A DNA stretch of 64,000 nucleotides from an uncultured Christensenella sp. (GTDB taxonomy: Bacteria > Bacillota > Clostridia > Christensenellales > Borkfalkiaceae), in the NCBI GenBank assembly GCA_910578065.1, contig CAJTPB010000004.1:1-64000 (forward strand), given 5' to 3'. The position numbers were made by a program, and so were the translations under genes. The notes under the pieces are model-generated. The model was not told the origin of the DNA and did no database searches. It worked only from the letters and a program-made list of their open reading frames with translations. Shown here piece by piece: positions 27,004-35,027 of this stretch. Numbering within the stretch: position 1 is the first letter of the stretch; every line of letters starts with the position of its first letter.

Positions 27004-29373
27004 ATGAATGAAAAAATTCTTCAATCGTTAAAAAACCGTCTGAATCCCGCCGTACAAGCGGAAAAGCAGTGGTATCTTTCATTGTTAGACGAAGAAGTGC
27101 AGAAAAAGCAAGAGGACGAGCACCTTTCTGCGGTGCTTGCCATGTTAAAGGCTTTTTACGTTGCGCGTTATCAAAAGCGGATCGCGGAAATTAAAGCGGA
27201 GATCGCGGCTTTAAAAGAAAAAGAGGATTACGCGGCGGCGGACTATAAAACGATTTTAGAAAAAAATGCGGAAATTGCGGAACAGACGAAAAAGCTGAAC
27301 GCTTACAAGTGCTATTTTGCGGAACCCTATTTCGCCCGCATGGACGTAACGGACGAGAAAGAGGGGTATAACCGCTATTATATCGGCAAAAAGGGAGACG
27401 TAAATCTTGAAATCGTAGATTGGCGGGCTCCGCTTGCCGTACGGTACTATCAAAAAAGCCGCGTTTCGTTTTCCATTAACGAATACGAATACCGCACCGT
27501 GTTGCGGCGCGCGCTTTCCGTAAAAAACGGAAAAGTGCTCGACTTTAAAAACGAATATCTTTCCGTGCGCGATCATCTCACTGCAGAAGAGATCGGCGGA
27601 CGGGACGAAGAGATCTTGTTTGATCCCTTTTTGCGGCAGATCATCAAAAGCCGCAAAGACGATACGCAAATCCGCGATATTATTCAAACGATACAAGAAA
27701 AGCAGTTCGACGTAATCACCCGCCCCGAACGGGAAAGTTTTGTGCTGCAAGGGTGCGCGGGCAGCGGCAAAACGATGATTTTGCTGCATCGGTTAAGCTA
27801 TTTAATGTACAATAACGAAAGTTTAAGCCCGCACGACGTGCTTGTTATTACGCCGTCCGATTCGTTCAACGCGTTTATCGACGAGCTTTCGCAGGTGCTC
27901 GAATTGCAAAAGGTGCGCACGGTCACTTTGCGCGATTACTATTTCCGCGCGTTGAAAAACGAGGGGATCGACCTGACGGAAAAACTCTCTTCGGAACGGG
28001 AATCGCAGGAATATTTGCAATATCTGTATTCTTCCGCGTTTGTAAAAGACGTAAAAAAGCAGCTCGGCAAGATATACGAAAGCGTTGCGGGGCTGTTTAA
28101 AGGGGAAGAATGCCGCGAGGTGACCGAAAAGGTGCTGATCGGATTCCGCGCCATGAAAGAGCGGTTTATCCGCATCAAAAACGCTTCGCTGCGCGTGCGC
28201 CGCACCGTGCTCGGCGAGATGAAAGAAAACAAAGAGGGGGGCTTTTATTTTACAAAGCCCTTCCGCACGCTGATGAGTTCGGTTACGCAGGCGGAAGATT
28301 TTCTTTCCTTTGTTTTGGAAGAGCAAGCGCGCACGCCCGATTATTTTTTCCGTCAGTTTTCCGAATTTTACCGCTCCGCGCATTTGATCGCCCAGCATGC
28401 GGATAAAATTTTTGCACAGGCGGCGGACGATCTTTCTGTGCTGTGCGCTGCGATCGAAAAAGAAATAGCCGATTTAAAGCGTTACCGCAGAAATTTGGGC
28501 GGGGAAGAAGTGCTAACTTATGCCGAACGCATTGCGCGGCGCAGGGAATTGAAAGAGGAAGCGGAAAAGGTTTCCGCTTTGATCTTGGAAATGGGGGGCG
28601 AAAGCGAACTTTTTCGGGAATTTTTCGAGGTGCTGCGCCTTTCGCGCTACTGCGCGCATGCGGGCAAGTGCGAAAATGCCGTGGATATCGCGCGGTGGCT
28701 GTATCGCGAAACGGTAAAAAAGTACAAGGCGAAGTTCGGCATGCGCGGGGTGTACCCTTCCGACGGGTTCGCGCTGTGCTACGTGCTTACCGAAGCGGGC
28801 AGAAAACTTACCCCCCGTTACGGCTTGGTATTCATCGACGAGGGGCAGGATATTTCCGAACAGGAATACGCGCTTTTAAAGCGCATTCATTCGGACGCGG
28901 CGTTTAACGTTTACGGCGATCTGATGCAGAATATCACGCCCTATCGCGGTTTAAAAGATTGGGGGCGCGCGATCGAAGGGGAAGTGTACGAACTGAATCA
29001 GAATTACCGCAACACCAACGAGATCGTCGAATACGTTTCGCACATACTCGATCTCGATATGCAGCCCATCGGGTTTCACGGGGCGGCGGTCGAAAGATTG
29101 CCTTTGCGTAAATTGAACGGGTTTTTTAAAGAAAAGCAGGGCTTAAAAGCGGTGATCGCGCGGGAAGAATATTTGCCCTTGTTCGAAAAGCGCGGGTATT
29201 ACCGTGCGGAAGGCAAAATGAGCAAAACGAAAATCAACGTAATGAGCGTATACGAAAGCAAGGGATTGGAATTTTCCGCCGTCGCCGTGTACGAAAAGGG
29301 CATGACGGAAAACGAGAAATATATCGCTTGTACGCGGGCTTTGCGCGAACTTGTGATAGCGGAGGAAGAATGA
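27004..29373 (+). CDS. helD: HelD-like UvrD/Rep superfamily helicase
   Basis: A 789-residue superfamily 1 ATPase. The N-terminal coiled coil (to about residue 95), FAEPYFARMDV and YYIGKKG ... IVDWRAP motifs are those of HelD, which rescues stalled RNA polymerase. Walker A is GCAGSGKTMILLHRLSYL (about residues 247-264), Walker B VFIDEGQDIS, and ESKGLEFSAVAVYE is motif V. HelD uses ATP to pull RNA polymerase off DNA. Being close to rpoBC is suggestive only. The HAD gene overlaps its stop. Confidence 0.88.
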   Translation: MNEKILQSLKNRLNPAVQAEKQWYLSLLDEEVQKKQEDEHLSAVLAMLKAFYVARYQKRIAEIKAEIAALKEKEDYAAADYKTILEKNAEIAEQTKKLNAYKCYFAEPYFARMDVTDEKEGYNRYYIGKKGDVNLEIVDWRAPLAVRYYQKSRVSFSINEYEYRTVLRRALSVKNGKVLDFKNEYLSVRDHLTAEEIGGRDEEILFDPFLRQIIKSRKDDTQIRDIIQTIQEKQFDVITRPERESFVLQGCAGSGKTMILLHRLSYLMYNNESLSPHDVLVITPSDSFNAFIDELSQVLELQKVRTVTLRDYYFRALKNEGIDLTEKLSSERESQEYLQYLYSSAFVKDVKKQLGKIYESVAGLFKGEECREVTEKVLIGFRAMKERFIRIKNASLRVRRTVLGEMKENKEGGFYFTKPFRTLMSSVTQAEDFLSFVLEEQARTPDYFFRQFSEFYRSAHLIAQHADKIFAQAADDLSVLCAAIEKEIADLKRYRRNLGGEEVLTYAERIARRRELKEEAEKVSALILEMGGESELFREFFEVLRLSRYCAHAGKCENAVDIARWLYRETVKKYKAKFGMRGVYPSDGFALCYVLTEAGRKLTPRYGLVFIDEGQDISEQEYALLKRIHSDAAFNVYGDLMQNITPYRGLKDWGRAIEGEVYELNQNYRNTNEIVEYVSHILDLDMQPIGFHGAAVERLPLRKLNGFFKEKQGLKAVIAREEYLPLFEKRGYYRAEGKMSKTKINVMSVYESKGLEFSAVAVYEKGMTENEKYIACTRALRELVIAEEE

Positions 29374-30044
29374 AACATATCTTTTTATTGGACGCGGACG
29401 AAACGCTGCTCGATTTTAAGCGTGCCGAGCGGGAATCGCTTTTGCAAACGCTAAGCGAGCGGGGTTTTCGCGCTTCCGAACAGGTCGCCGCGCGGTATCA
29501 CGAAATAAACGATTCTCTTTGGAAAAAGTTAGAGTGCAAAGAGATCACGCGCAAAGAACTGCTTACCGAACGCTTTCGCATACTCTTTGCGGAATACGGC
29601 ATTTCCCTTTCGGTTGAAGAAACGGCGCGCGCTTATTTCGAAGGGATCGCTTCGCGCGGGTATCTGCTGGCGGGCGCGCGGGAATTTTTGATCGAACTAC
29701 GCAAGCGCGGGCGCATTTACATCGTAACCAACGGCGCGCAGTATACGCAGGAAAAACGTTTGCGCTTATCGGGGCTTTACGAACTTTCCGACGGCGCGTT
29801 TATTTCCGACCAAATCGGGTTGAATAAACCTTCCGCCGAATATGCGGAATATGTAGAAAGTCATATTCCCGATTACGCGCGCGAGGGCGCAGTTTGGGTA
29901 GGGGATAGCCTTTCTTCCGATAAGGCTTGCGCCGAAACAAAGGGAATCGATTTTATTTTGTTCGCGCCCCAAGGCGCGCCCGCGGGTTATGCGGGTAAGT
30001 TCGCGCGCGATTATAAAGAGCTGTTCCGTTTGCTTACCGAATAA
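29370..30044 (+). CDS. HAD-superfamily hydrolase (YjjG-like nucleotidase)
   Basis: A 224-residue HAD phosphatase starting at the ATG that overlaps the helD stop (ATGA). Motif I is FLLDADETLLDF, where the second Asp follows the nucleophile by two; motif II is YIVTNGAQ; motif III includes GLNKPSAEYAEYV; motif IV is GAVWVGDSLSSD. This matches the YjjG/YfnB group, which dephosphorylates pyrimidine nucleotides, some of them non-canonical. The substrate is an inference. Confidence 0.85.
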   Translation: MKHIFLLDADETLLDFKRAERESLLQTLSERGFRASEQVAARYHEINDSLWKKLECKEITRKELLTERFRILFAEYGISLSVEETARAYFEGIASRGYLLAGAREFLIELRKRGRIYIVTNGAQYTQEKRLRLSGLYELSDGAFISDQIGLNKPSAEYAEYVESHIPDYAREGAVWVGDSLSSDKACAETKGIDFILFAPQGAPAGYAGKFARDYKELFRLLTE

Positions 30045-30070
30045 CCTTTTTCCGCCAAGTATTAAGGTGT

Positions 30071-30286
30071 ATTGCAGTGCGCAGGGGAATCGTACGGTAT
30101 ATATTTGGGGTTTAAAAACAGTTTAAATGCTTTGTAACCTGTATAGAGTCGCCGCGGTATATTGCGGCGCGCAAGGGAATCGTACGGCGAAAATTTTGCC
30201 TTTAAAAAGTATCTTATAAATTGTAAGGTAACTACGGAATATGATAGCGTGCAAGGGAACGTAGCGATTTTTTTCGGCAGCGCTTT
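30071..30286. repeat. Three degenerate intergenic repeats at the insertion site
   Basis: Units begin near 30071, 30161 and 30243: GCGCGCAAGGGAATCGTACGG-like, then an A/T-rich part with TTTAAAAA. The third unit runs into the left direct repeat of the phage element, so the element entered this repeat. No gene lies between 30045 and 30499. Confidence 0.5.
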
Positions 30287-30301
30287 AAAAAGTCTGTTCA
30301 G
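30287..30301 (+). repeat. Left 15-bp direct repeat (target duplication or att core)
   Basis: AAAAAGTCTGTTCAG, identical to 59879-59893. The chromosomal side is TTT, the element side TGTTATTTTG. Confidence 0.85.
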
Positions 30302-30499
30302 TGTTATTTTGTCAAGCCTTTTTTAATAGATTTTGTTAAAAATTATTAAATTTTATTTATCATACCAAAAAACGCCCGAAAAATCAAGCGAAAGAGGGGG
30401 CGTCGGGCGGTTGTAACGGCTTGAAAATGAAAAAACGGCGCACGAAAGCCCGCGTCCGTTCGGTGGGCGCGGCGTGCGTCGGTGTTTGATTGCGGCGGA

Positions 30500-31510
30500 T
30501 TATGCCGCGCGGGATTTTACAAATCGGATATTATACCCGCCGCCCGCTGTCGCTTTCAATTCTTCCAAATATTCGGCGCGTTTGTCGAGCGGGGTAATCC
30601 ACGTCCGCCGCCCGTCCTTGTCGCGCAAAGACGAGTGCGGGCGATTATTATATCGAACGTTCCACGCTTGCATTTTTTCGAGTAATTCGTCGAACGTCGT
30701 AAAAGTCAAATAATTATAAAAGCCCTCTTGATCCGAGCGGTGGGATCGTTCCACCTTGCCATTGTGCCGCGGCGTATAAACACGTATCAACTTATGACAA
30801 ACGCCGAGTCGGTTTAACAGTTTATCGACGGCGTGTACCTTGCCGTCGCCCGTTCCGCGCGGGTTTGTAAATTCCGTGCCGTTGTCGGTTTGTATAGTGT
30901 GCGGCAAGTATCCAAAATGCACAATCGCGCGTTTGATAAAATCGACGGTCGAAAATCCCGACTTTTCTTTATATGGATATATAAACCGCTCCCGCGTCGC
31001 CTCGTCGATCATGGTATATTGATAAAGTCTTTCCGTTCGGTAAATGCCGCGTCCGCACTCAAAGGGAATATATTTGACGTCCATTTGCCATTTGATACCG
31101 AGCATTTGCGGCGTATCGTACGGTTGCGCGATATAGTTTTTATTTTCCCGCGCGGGGCGGAGTTTGTGTTTCATAATAAAACGGTACATGCCGCCGTACG
31201 TGCGGGAGTACGCGTATTTCGTCCGCATGACGCCCAAAACCTCGGCGTAACTTATTCCGTCGCATGACGCCAAAACCTCGGCGATTTGTGCCGCCTCCGC
31301 GTCCGTGTGGGCGTTCGGGTGGGGCGTGTGTGGACGGCTCGATTTATTTTTCAAACTGTCGATTGTGCCGTCGTATTTCCGCCGCCACCGATAAAGACTT
31401 TGTATTGTGCATTTGAATTTTTTTGCGACCTTGTAAACGTCCACGCCCTCGACAATCCATAATTTGAGGGCTTTTTGTTTTTCGTGTGCTGTGTATTTTA
31501 CACCTTTCAT
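30500..31510 (-). CDS. DDE transposase, IS481/Mu-like (probable phage integrase)
   Basis: A 336-residue transposase from ATG 31510 (GGAGG before it). An N-terminal helix-turn-helix (AHEKQKALKLWIVEG ... YKVAKKFKCTIQSLYRW, about 8-42), a second DNA-binding part, and an rve-type catalytic core. The triad appears as Asp144 (WQMDVKYI), Asp209 (QTDNGTEF) and Glu254 (HNGKVERSHR), so it is probably active. It is the only recombinase in the element and sits at its left end, as expected for the enzyme that moves the whole unit. A terminator lies directly between it and the upstream RHH gene, so it is expressed by read-through or on demand. No MuB-like partner is seen. Confidence 0.88.
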   Translation of the reverse strand: MKGVKYTAHEKQKALKLWIVEGVDVYKVAKKFKCTIQSLYRWRRKYDGTIDSLKNKSSRPHTPHPNAHTDAEAAQIAEVLASCDGISYAEVLGVMRTKYAYSRTYGGMYRFIMKHKLRPARENKNYIAQPYDTPQMLGIKWQMDVKYIPFECGRGIYRTERLYQYTMIDEATRERFIYPYKEKSGFSTVDFIKRAIVHFGYLPHTIQTDNGTEFTNPRGTGDGKVHAVDKLLNRLGVCHKLIRVYTPRHNGKVERSHRSDQEGFYNYLTFTTFDELLEKMQAWNVRYNNRPHSSLRDKDGRRTWITPLDKRAEYLEELKATAGGGYNIRFVKSRAA

Positions 31511-31533
31511 TTTCTGCCTCCGTAAATAAAAAA

Positions 31534-31563
31534 CGGGCAACCGATATTTTTTTCGATTGCCCG
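31534..31563 (-). terminator. Terminator directly before the transposase gene
   Basis: On the minus strand CGGGCAATCG pairs with CGGTTGCCCG (one mismatch) around an A-rich loop, followed by TTTTTTATTT. The transposase ribosome binding site comes about 10 nt later, so this acts as an attenuator on transposase expression. Confidence 0.85.
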
Positions 31564-31570
31564 CATTTGA

Positions 31571-31759
31571 TTATTGATTTTTATATTTATCGACCGCCCA
31601 ACGGATAAACTCGGCGCGGCTCATTCCCGACGATTTTATCACGGCGTCGATTTCCGCCGCCTCCGCGGTCTTAAATTTTGTCGTCCATGTTACGGACTCG
31701 CCCTTGTGCGTTTCCTTGTAACGCTTGTCGGCGGCTTTCTGCGCCTCACTTCTTGCCAT
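31571..31759 (-). CDS. Small ribbon-helix-helix-like protein
   Basis: 62 residues from ATG 31759. The C-terminal half (TTKFKTAEAAEIDAVIKSSG then MSRAEFIRWAVDKY) has the strand-helix-helix pattern of MetJ/Arc-like DNA-binding proteins. It ends just before the terminator ahead of the transposase, so it may control that gene. A similar small RHH-type gene lies at the other end of the element (59585). Confidence 0.65.
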   Translation of the reverse strand: MARSEAQKAADKRYKETHKGESVTWTTKFKTAEAAEIDAVIKSSGMSRAEFIRWAVDKYKNQ

Positions 31760-31770
31760 GTTCTGCCTCC

Positions 31771-31938
31771 TTAAAATAAATCGTTTGCGGCGACGTATGC
31801 TTGCAACGCGTCGAAAGTGGGGCAATCGGCTTTCGGTACGTTGTACGTTACGTCAACGCGTCCGATCGTGGTTGATACCGTCCACGACGTTTTGTTTTCC
31901 TTTGCCGTGTAGTTTTTGCCGTTTTTTTCGATATTCAT
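31771..31938 (-). CDS. Hypothetical 55-residue phage protein
   Basis: ATG at 31938 preceded by GGAGG at good spacing, stop at 31771-31773. The protein starts MNIEKNGKNYTAKENKTSW and is rich in Thr and Val. It lies 11 bp upstream of the RHH-like gene and shares its direction. No family was recognised. Confidence 0.65.
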   Translation of the reverse strand: MNIEKNGKNYTAKENKTSWTVSTTIGRVDVTYNVPKADCPTFDALQAYVAANDLF

Positions 31939-31991
31939 AATATACCTCCGTTTCGGGCGGAATAACCGCCGCCCGACGGTTTATTTTTTGT

Positions 31992-32252
31992 TTATCCGAT
32001 AATTTCCGTAATGCGCTTTTTGATAATTTCCGCATTTGTGAAAAAGGGGAATAAAACGCCTTTGATAAATGCCGAGTCGGGTTTGCTTGATTGCCACCCG
32101 CCGATTATATCGCCATACTCTGCGCCGCGGTTATCGTCCGTTATGGTTATATCGTCCGCAAACGTGATAACCTCTTGCCCGTTCAATAATACCGTTGCCG
32201 TTCCTTGCGTAACACTCCCGCGATTGCGTTTTACTGTAAATTCCATTTTCAT
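31992..32252 (-). CDS. Hypothetical phage protein
   Basis: 86 residues (MKMEFTVKRNRGSVTQGTATV...), preceded by AAGGAGG. It looks like a small beta-rich protein, and an LLNGQEVITFADDITIT stretch repeats hydrophobic and polar residues in turn. Function unknown; it is in the leftward operon with the transposase. Confidence 0.6.
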   Translation of the reverse strand: MKMEFTVKRNRGSVTQGTATVLLNGQEVITFADDITITDDNRGAEYGDIIGGWQSSKPDSAFIKGVLFPFFTNAEIIKKRITEIIG

Positions 32253-32342
32253 TTTTTTTCGTCCTCCTTATTGACAAATTTTTTTAATTCGTATATAATA
32301 GGACTTACGAGGGGCGGTTTCCCGCCCGCTCTGCCTTGACGA

Positions 32343-32471
32343 TTATTTATCGTCGGTTGCCTTGCTCGGCTTTTGCTTTTTGAGCGTTATCGTTATCTTT
32401 ACACTTTCCACGGCGTTTTGATTTTCGATTGCTCTTGCCAAGTCTTGCAAGGCTTTTGTTATGTTGTCCAT
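32343..32471 (-). CDS. Hypothetical 42-residue phage protein
   Basis: ATG 32471, stop 32343-32345, with AAGGAGG seven bases before the start and a strong promoter at 32524-32552. The product (MDNITKALQDLARAIENQNA...) is one amphipathic helix followed by a basic Thr/Lys strand. It is the first gene of the leftward transposase operon, so it may be a regulator; this is an inference. Confidence 0.65.
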   Translation of the reverse strand: MDNITKALQDLARAIENQNAVESVKITITLKKQKPSKATDDK

Positions 32472-32523
32472 AACCGCGACCTCCTTTTTGTTATTCAAGG
32501 CGTTTCCCTTACCTTGTGATTAT

Positions 32524-32552
32524 ATTATATCACTACTTACCGATAAAGTCAA
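32524..32552 (-). promoter_or_regulatory. Sigma-A promoter of the leftward transposase operon
   Basis: Minus strand TTGACT (32552-32547), a 17-bp spacer, TATAAT (32529-32524). It reads toward the genes 32471 to 30500. Confidence 0.85.
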
Positions 32553-32596
32553 CACTTTTTACGCATTTTCTTAAAAATTTTTTTATTTTTTTCAAC

Positions 32597-32627
32597 AAAA
32601 AAACGCTCCCGTGGTGGGGGCGTTTTT
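32597..32627. terminator. Bidirectional terminator in the immunity region
   Basis: AAAACGCTCCC pairs with GGGGGCGTTTT around GTGGT. On the minus strand it is followed by a T-run (TTTTTTTG), and on the plus strand by TTTTTCG. It separates the promoter at 32804-32832 from the genes to the left. Confidence 0.85.
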
Positions 32628-32671
32628 CGTTATGCCGAACGTGCCGACATAAATTTATAGCCGCGCTCGTG

Positions 32672-32700
32672 TTGACATTATCCCGATCGTTTGGTATAAT
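32672..32700 (+). promoter_or_regulatory. Repressor promoter with possible operator
   Basis: TTGACA at 32672-32677, a 17-bp spacer, and TATAAT at 32695-32700. TGGTATAAT (32692-32700) and its inverse ATTATACCA (32716-32724) form a perfect 9-bp inverted repeat around the start site, a candidate operator. The leader to the ATG at 32885 is about 178 nt. Confidence 0.8.
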
Positions 32701-32803
32701 AAATCTGCGACAATCATTATACCACGACAAGGAATTTGCCAACATAACGCGGCTAATGGATACCGACCCCGTTTTATATCGGTGTTTCGATACCCGTACG
32801 TAT

Positions 32804-32832
32804 ATTATATACCGACGCGTCGATATTGTCAA
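32804..32832 (-). promoter_or_regulatory. Leftward promoter inside the repressor leader
   Basis: Minus strand TTGACA (32832-32827), a 17-bp spacer, TATAAT (32809-32804): a perfect consensus. It faces the repressor promoter, so the two transcripts overlap. Confidence 0.85.
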
Positions 32833-32884
32833 TCTTTCTTGTTGCGGTTTTCGGAAAAATCGTTTCAAGGAGGATTTTTTTATT

Positions 32885-33295
32885 ATGACGATCGCGGATC
32901 AAATAAACGACCTTTTGAAAACGCAAAAAAGGCGGCAAGCCGACCTCGCGCGGGCGTTAGGTGTTCGGGCGAATACTGTTTCGGAGTGGTGTAAAGGGCG
33001 GCACGACGTTTCCGCGTCTTATTATCCAAAAATCGCCGAATTTTTCGGCGTGTCGCTCGATTATCTTATAACGGGGAAAGAGCCGCGGGGCGCACCCGCC
33101 GCGCCCGTACAACAAATTATCGGGAATAACAATTCCAACAATACCGCGATTGCGGGCGGAGTCGGCGACGGGGTATCCGCGCTTGACCTTGAATTGTTGA
33201 AAGTGGTTTCGGGTTTTGACATTCGGGCAAAAACCGAGGTTTTACATTTTGCATATCAAATCGAAAAACAAATAAAAAGCGGAGGAGGCTTTTAA
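32885..33295 (+). CDS. Cro/CI-type phage repressor
   Basis: 136 residues from ATG 32885 (AAGGAGG before it). An XRE helix-turn-helix fills residues 1-62: QKRRQADLARALGVRANTVSEW is the HTH core, and FFGVSLDYLITGKE is the typical end. A flexible Asn-rich linker (QIIGNNNSNNTAI) and a short C-terminal helix follow. No protease domain of the LexA/CI kind is present, so induction must go by another route. It and the next gene are the only plus-strand genes of the element. Confidence 0.85.
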   Translation: MTIADQINDLLKTQKRRQADLARALGVRANTVSEWCKGRHDVSASYYPKIAEFFGVSLDYLITGKEPRGAPAAPVQQIIGNNNSNNTAIAGGVGDGVSALDLELLKVVSGFDIRAKTEVLHFAYQIEKQIKSGGGF

Positions 33296-33297
33296 TA

Positions 33298-34008
33298 ATG
33301 AAATGGTTTTACAATCTTAAACGTGCAATCCGTATCGTGATTGCGGTTGCGGCGTGGTTGCCTCTCGTAGTGTTCGCGGGCGTGATAAGTGGGTCGATCG
33401 GGGAAAACGGCGAAAATATGCAAGCATGGCAAGCCGCCGTCGTCTTGCTGTTACTTGCCCTCGGTGTGGTGTTTACGGTGTTTGCCGTGATTGCCCGCAA
33501 GCGTGAAACGAAAGCCGAACGCGACTCGAAAGCCGTCGCCCGTACGCCGTCGGAAACCGCGACGCAACGCCCCGCGGTAAATACTGCACCCGCGGCGAAA
33601 AACGCTCGTCAAGCCGATTTACGGGCGCAAGGAAAGGCAACAGAAACGGTCGCACCCGCACAACCGACGGCGCGGGTTATCAATGGCGATATTGTTTTCC
33701 CGTTCCATACAAAGGCGGTCGGCGTAACGTTCGACGATTGCCAAGAGCATATACAAAAAAGCAAGGTCGGCGACCCGCTTTTAATCAAGCATAAACCGAC
33801 GGAGGAATACCCCGAAAGCACCGACATTATAAACCGCCGTACGCGGGCGCGTATCGGGCGCGTTAATTCTGATCTTGCATGGGAATTTTTGACCGCGTTT
33901 GACGAGGGCTTTGTCCTTGACGGCGTAATCGCCGATATAACGGGCGGGGGCGACGATCAAAACCTCGGTTGCAATATCGAAGTGGTCGGGGAGCATATCA
34001 ACGAATAA
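33298..34008 (+). CDS. Membrane protein with HIRAN-like domain
   Basis: 236 residues. Two N-terminal membrane helices (RIVIAVAAWLPLVVFAGVIS and AAVVLLLLALGVVFTVFAVI) are followed by a charged Ala-rich linker and a C-terminal domain: KAVGVTFDDCQEHI ... GDPLLIKHKP ... RTRARIGRVNSDLAWEF, which resembles HIRAN, a DNA-end binding fold. It starts 3 bp after the repressor and shares its promoter, so it is made in the lysogen. A role in exclusion of other phages is possible but unproven. Confidence 0.65.
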   Translation: MKWFYNLKRAIRIVIAVAAWLPLVVFAGVISGSIGENGENMQAWQAAVVLLLLALGVVFTVFAVIARKRETKAERDSKAVARTPSETATQRPAVNTAPAAKNARQADLRAQGKATETVAPAQPTARVINGDIVFPFHTKAVGVTFDDCQEHIQKSKVGDPLLIKHKPTEEYPESTDIINRRTRARIGRVNSDLAWEFLTAFDEGFVLDGVIADITGGGDDQNLGCNIEVVGEHINE

Positions 34009-34027
34009 CGGCGCAAAACTGCATAAT

Positions 34028-34060
34028 AAAACGCCTTACCGCAATCGCAAGGCGTTTTTT
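34028..34060. terminator. Bidirectional terminator between immunity and late genes
   Basis: AAAACGCCTT (34028-34037) pairs with AAGGCGTTTT (34049-34058) and a T-run follows; an A-run precedes. It separates the convergent repressor and holin transcripts. Confidence 0.9.
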
Positions 34061-34071
34061 TGTTATTTTAA

Positions 34072-34455
34072 TTATTTACTGACGGCGTTTTTCAAGTCGT
34101 ACAATTTCGCCTCGATTTGTTCTTTCAACCACAAATCGACGTCGCCGAAGTTTTCGGATATGTACGTTTTCATTTCTTCCGACAACTTCGATTTTGCCGC
34201 GTCCGTCGCCATTTGTAACGCGGCGGATTGCGCCTCTTTCGTCCAAGCGTCCGTACCCTTGATCGCCTCGACGTACGTTTGATATGTAATCTTTACCGCC
34301 GACGCGACGACGTCAACCGCGCCGCCCAAAAGCGCGGCGACCTTTGCGTTTTTAATTTTGGTACTGATAAGCGTTTTTACCTTTACCAAAACCCACGAGC
34401 CGATCGCGGCAAGGATCGCCGCCGCGATTTCAATTATAAGTGTCTGCCAATTCAT
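34072..34455 (-). CDS. Phage holin, LLH family
   Basis: 127 residues: one N-terminal membrane helix (LIIEIAAAILAAIGSWVLV), then a long amphipathic helix region (LLGGAVDVVASAVKITYQTYVEA) typical of the LLH holin family (Pfam 09682). Holins open the membrane for the endolysin. No endolysin gene is found next to it. Last gene of the leftward late region. Confidence 0.8.
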   Translation of the reverse strand: MNWQTLIIEIAAAILAAIGSWVLVKVKTLISTKIKNAKVAALLGGAVDVVASAVKITYQTYVEAIKGTDAWTKEAQSAALQMATDAAKSKLSEEMKTYISENFGDVDLWLKEQIEAKLYDLKNAVSK

Positions 34456-34457
34456 TT

Positions 34458-34790
34458 TTAATCGTCCTCCGATTTTTTATTCTTTTTTGGCGGCGTTTCG
34501 GGCAACTGTATTATATCGTTGTATAAATCCGTAATAACGCCGTTACCGCCGAGGGCGTGATATGCCTCATATTCGCGGCGTACCGCGTCTTTTGCATACA
34601 CGGGGCAATACCCGCGCTCGACCCATTTTTCTTGTTGCCGTATGATTTCGGCGCGTAAAAGATTTTGCACGCCATTTTCAACGGCTTTGTGTTTTGTTCC
34701 GCTTAACTTGAAACGGGCGACGACTGCCGTTACGACGACTCCGACGATCGTACTTATACATGCCGTTAAAATAGTTGCCACGACGTCCAC
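34458..34790 (-). CDS. Small membrane protein beside the holin
   Basis: 110 residues from GTG 34790, chosen because GAGGT lies six bases before it and it follows the upstream stop by 1 bp. One N-terminal membrane helix (VVATILTACISTIVGVVVTAVV) and a soluble, charged rest. Similar genes accompany holins in Bacillota phages; it may be a second holin or antiholin. Confidence 0.65.
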   Translation of the reverse strand: MDVVATILTACISTIVGVVVTAVVARFKLSGTKHKAVENGVQNLLRAEIIRQQEKWVERGYCPVYAKDAVRREYEAYHALGGNGVITDLYNDIIQLPETPPKKNKKSEDD

Positions 34791-34791
34791 G

Positions 34792-34998
34792 TTATACCTC
34801 GATAAACCAATCGTCGCGGAGTGCCATTCCGCCGTTTGCGGCGATTTCGTCCGCCGTTTTGCCGTCAAGGGCATTGACCCATATTTCGCAAGCGTCGTCG
34901 ATTTCGCGTTGCGTGAGTATTCCCGCGGCGAGGTCTGCGTTCGCGGATTTTAACCATTCCGCTTTACTGAAAACCTTTTTTGTTGCTTTGTTTGTCAT
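34792..34998 (-). CDS. Hypothetical small phage protein
   Basis: 68 residues from ATG 34998 (GGAGG-like site before it): MTNKATKKVFSKAEWLKSAN..., acidic, with an ILTQREIDDACEIWVNAL helix. It lies between the reverse transcriptase and the holin genes. No resemblance to the Avd accessory protein of retroelements (a basic four-helix bundle) was seen. Confidence 0.65.
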   Translation of the reverse strand: MTNKATKKVFSKAEWLKSANADLAAGILTQREIDDACEIWVNALDGKTADEIAANGGMALRDDWFIEV

Positions 34999-35027
34999 AC
35001 TGTTTTTGCCTCCAAAAATAAAATTTT

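Larger units (their letters stand above)
32597..32797 (-). ncRNA. Predicted antisense RNA across the repressor leader
   Basis: The promoter at 32804-32832 (minus) and the terminator at 32597-32627 bound about 200 nt with no open frame. The RNA would be complementary to the first ~90 nt of the repressor transcript that starts near 32706. Prediction from sequence signals only. Confidence 0.5.

Noticed and set aside
30500..31510. The transposase as an independent IS inserted into the prophage
   Set aside because: No terminal repeats or short direct repeats were found tightly around it, while the whole 29.6-kb unit has them. A decayed IS cannot be fully excluded.
34792..34998. The small gene beside the reverse transcriptase as Avd
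   Set aside because: It is too short and acidic; Avd is a basic four-helix protein of about 110-130 residues.
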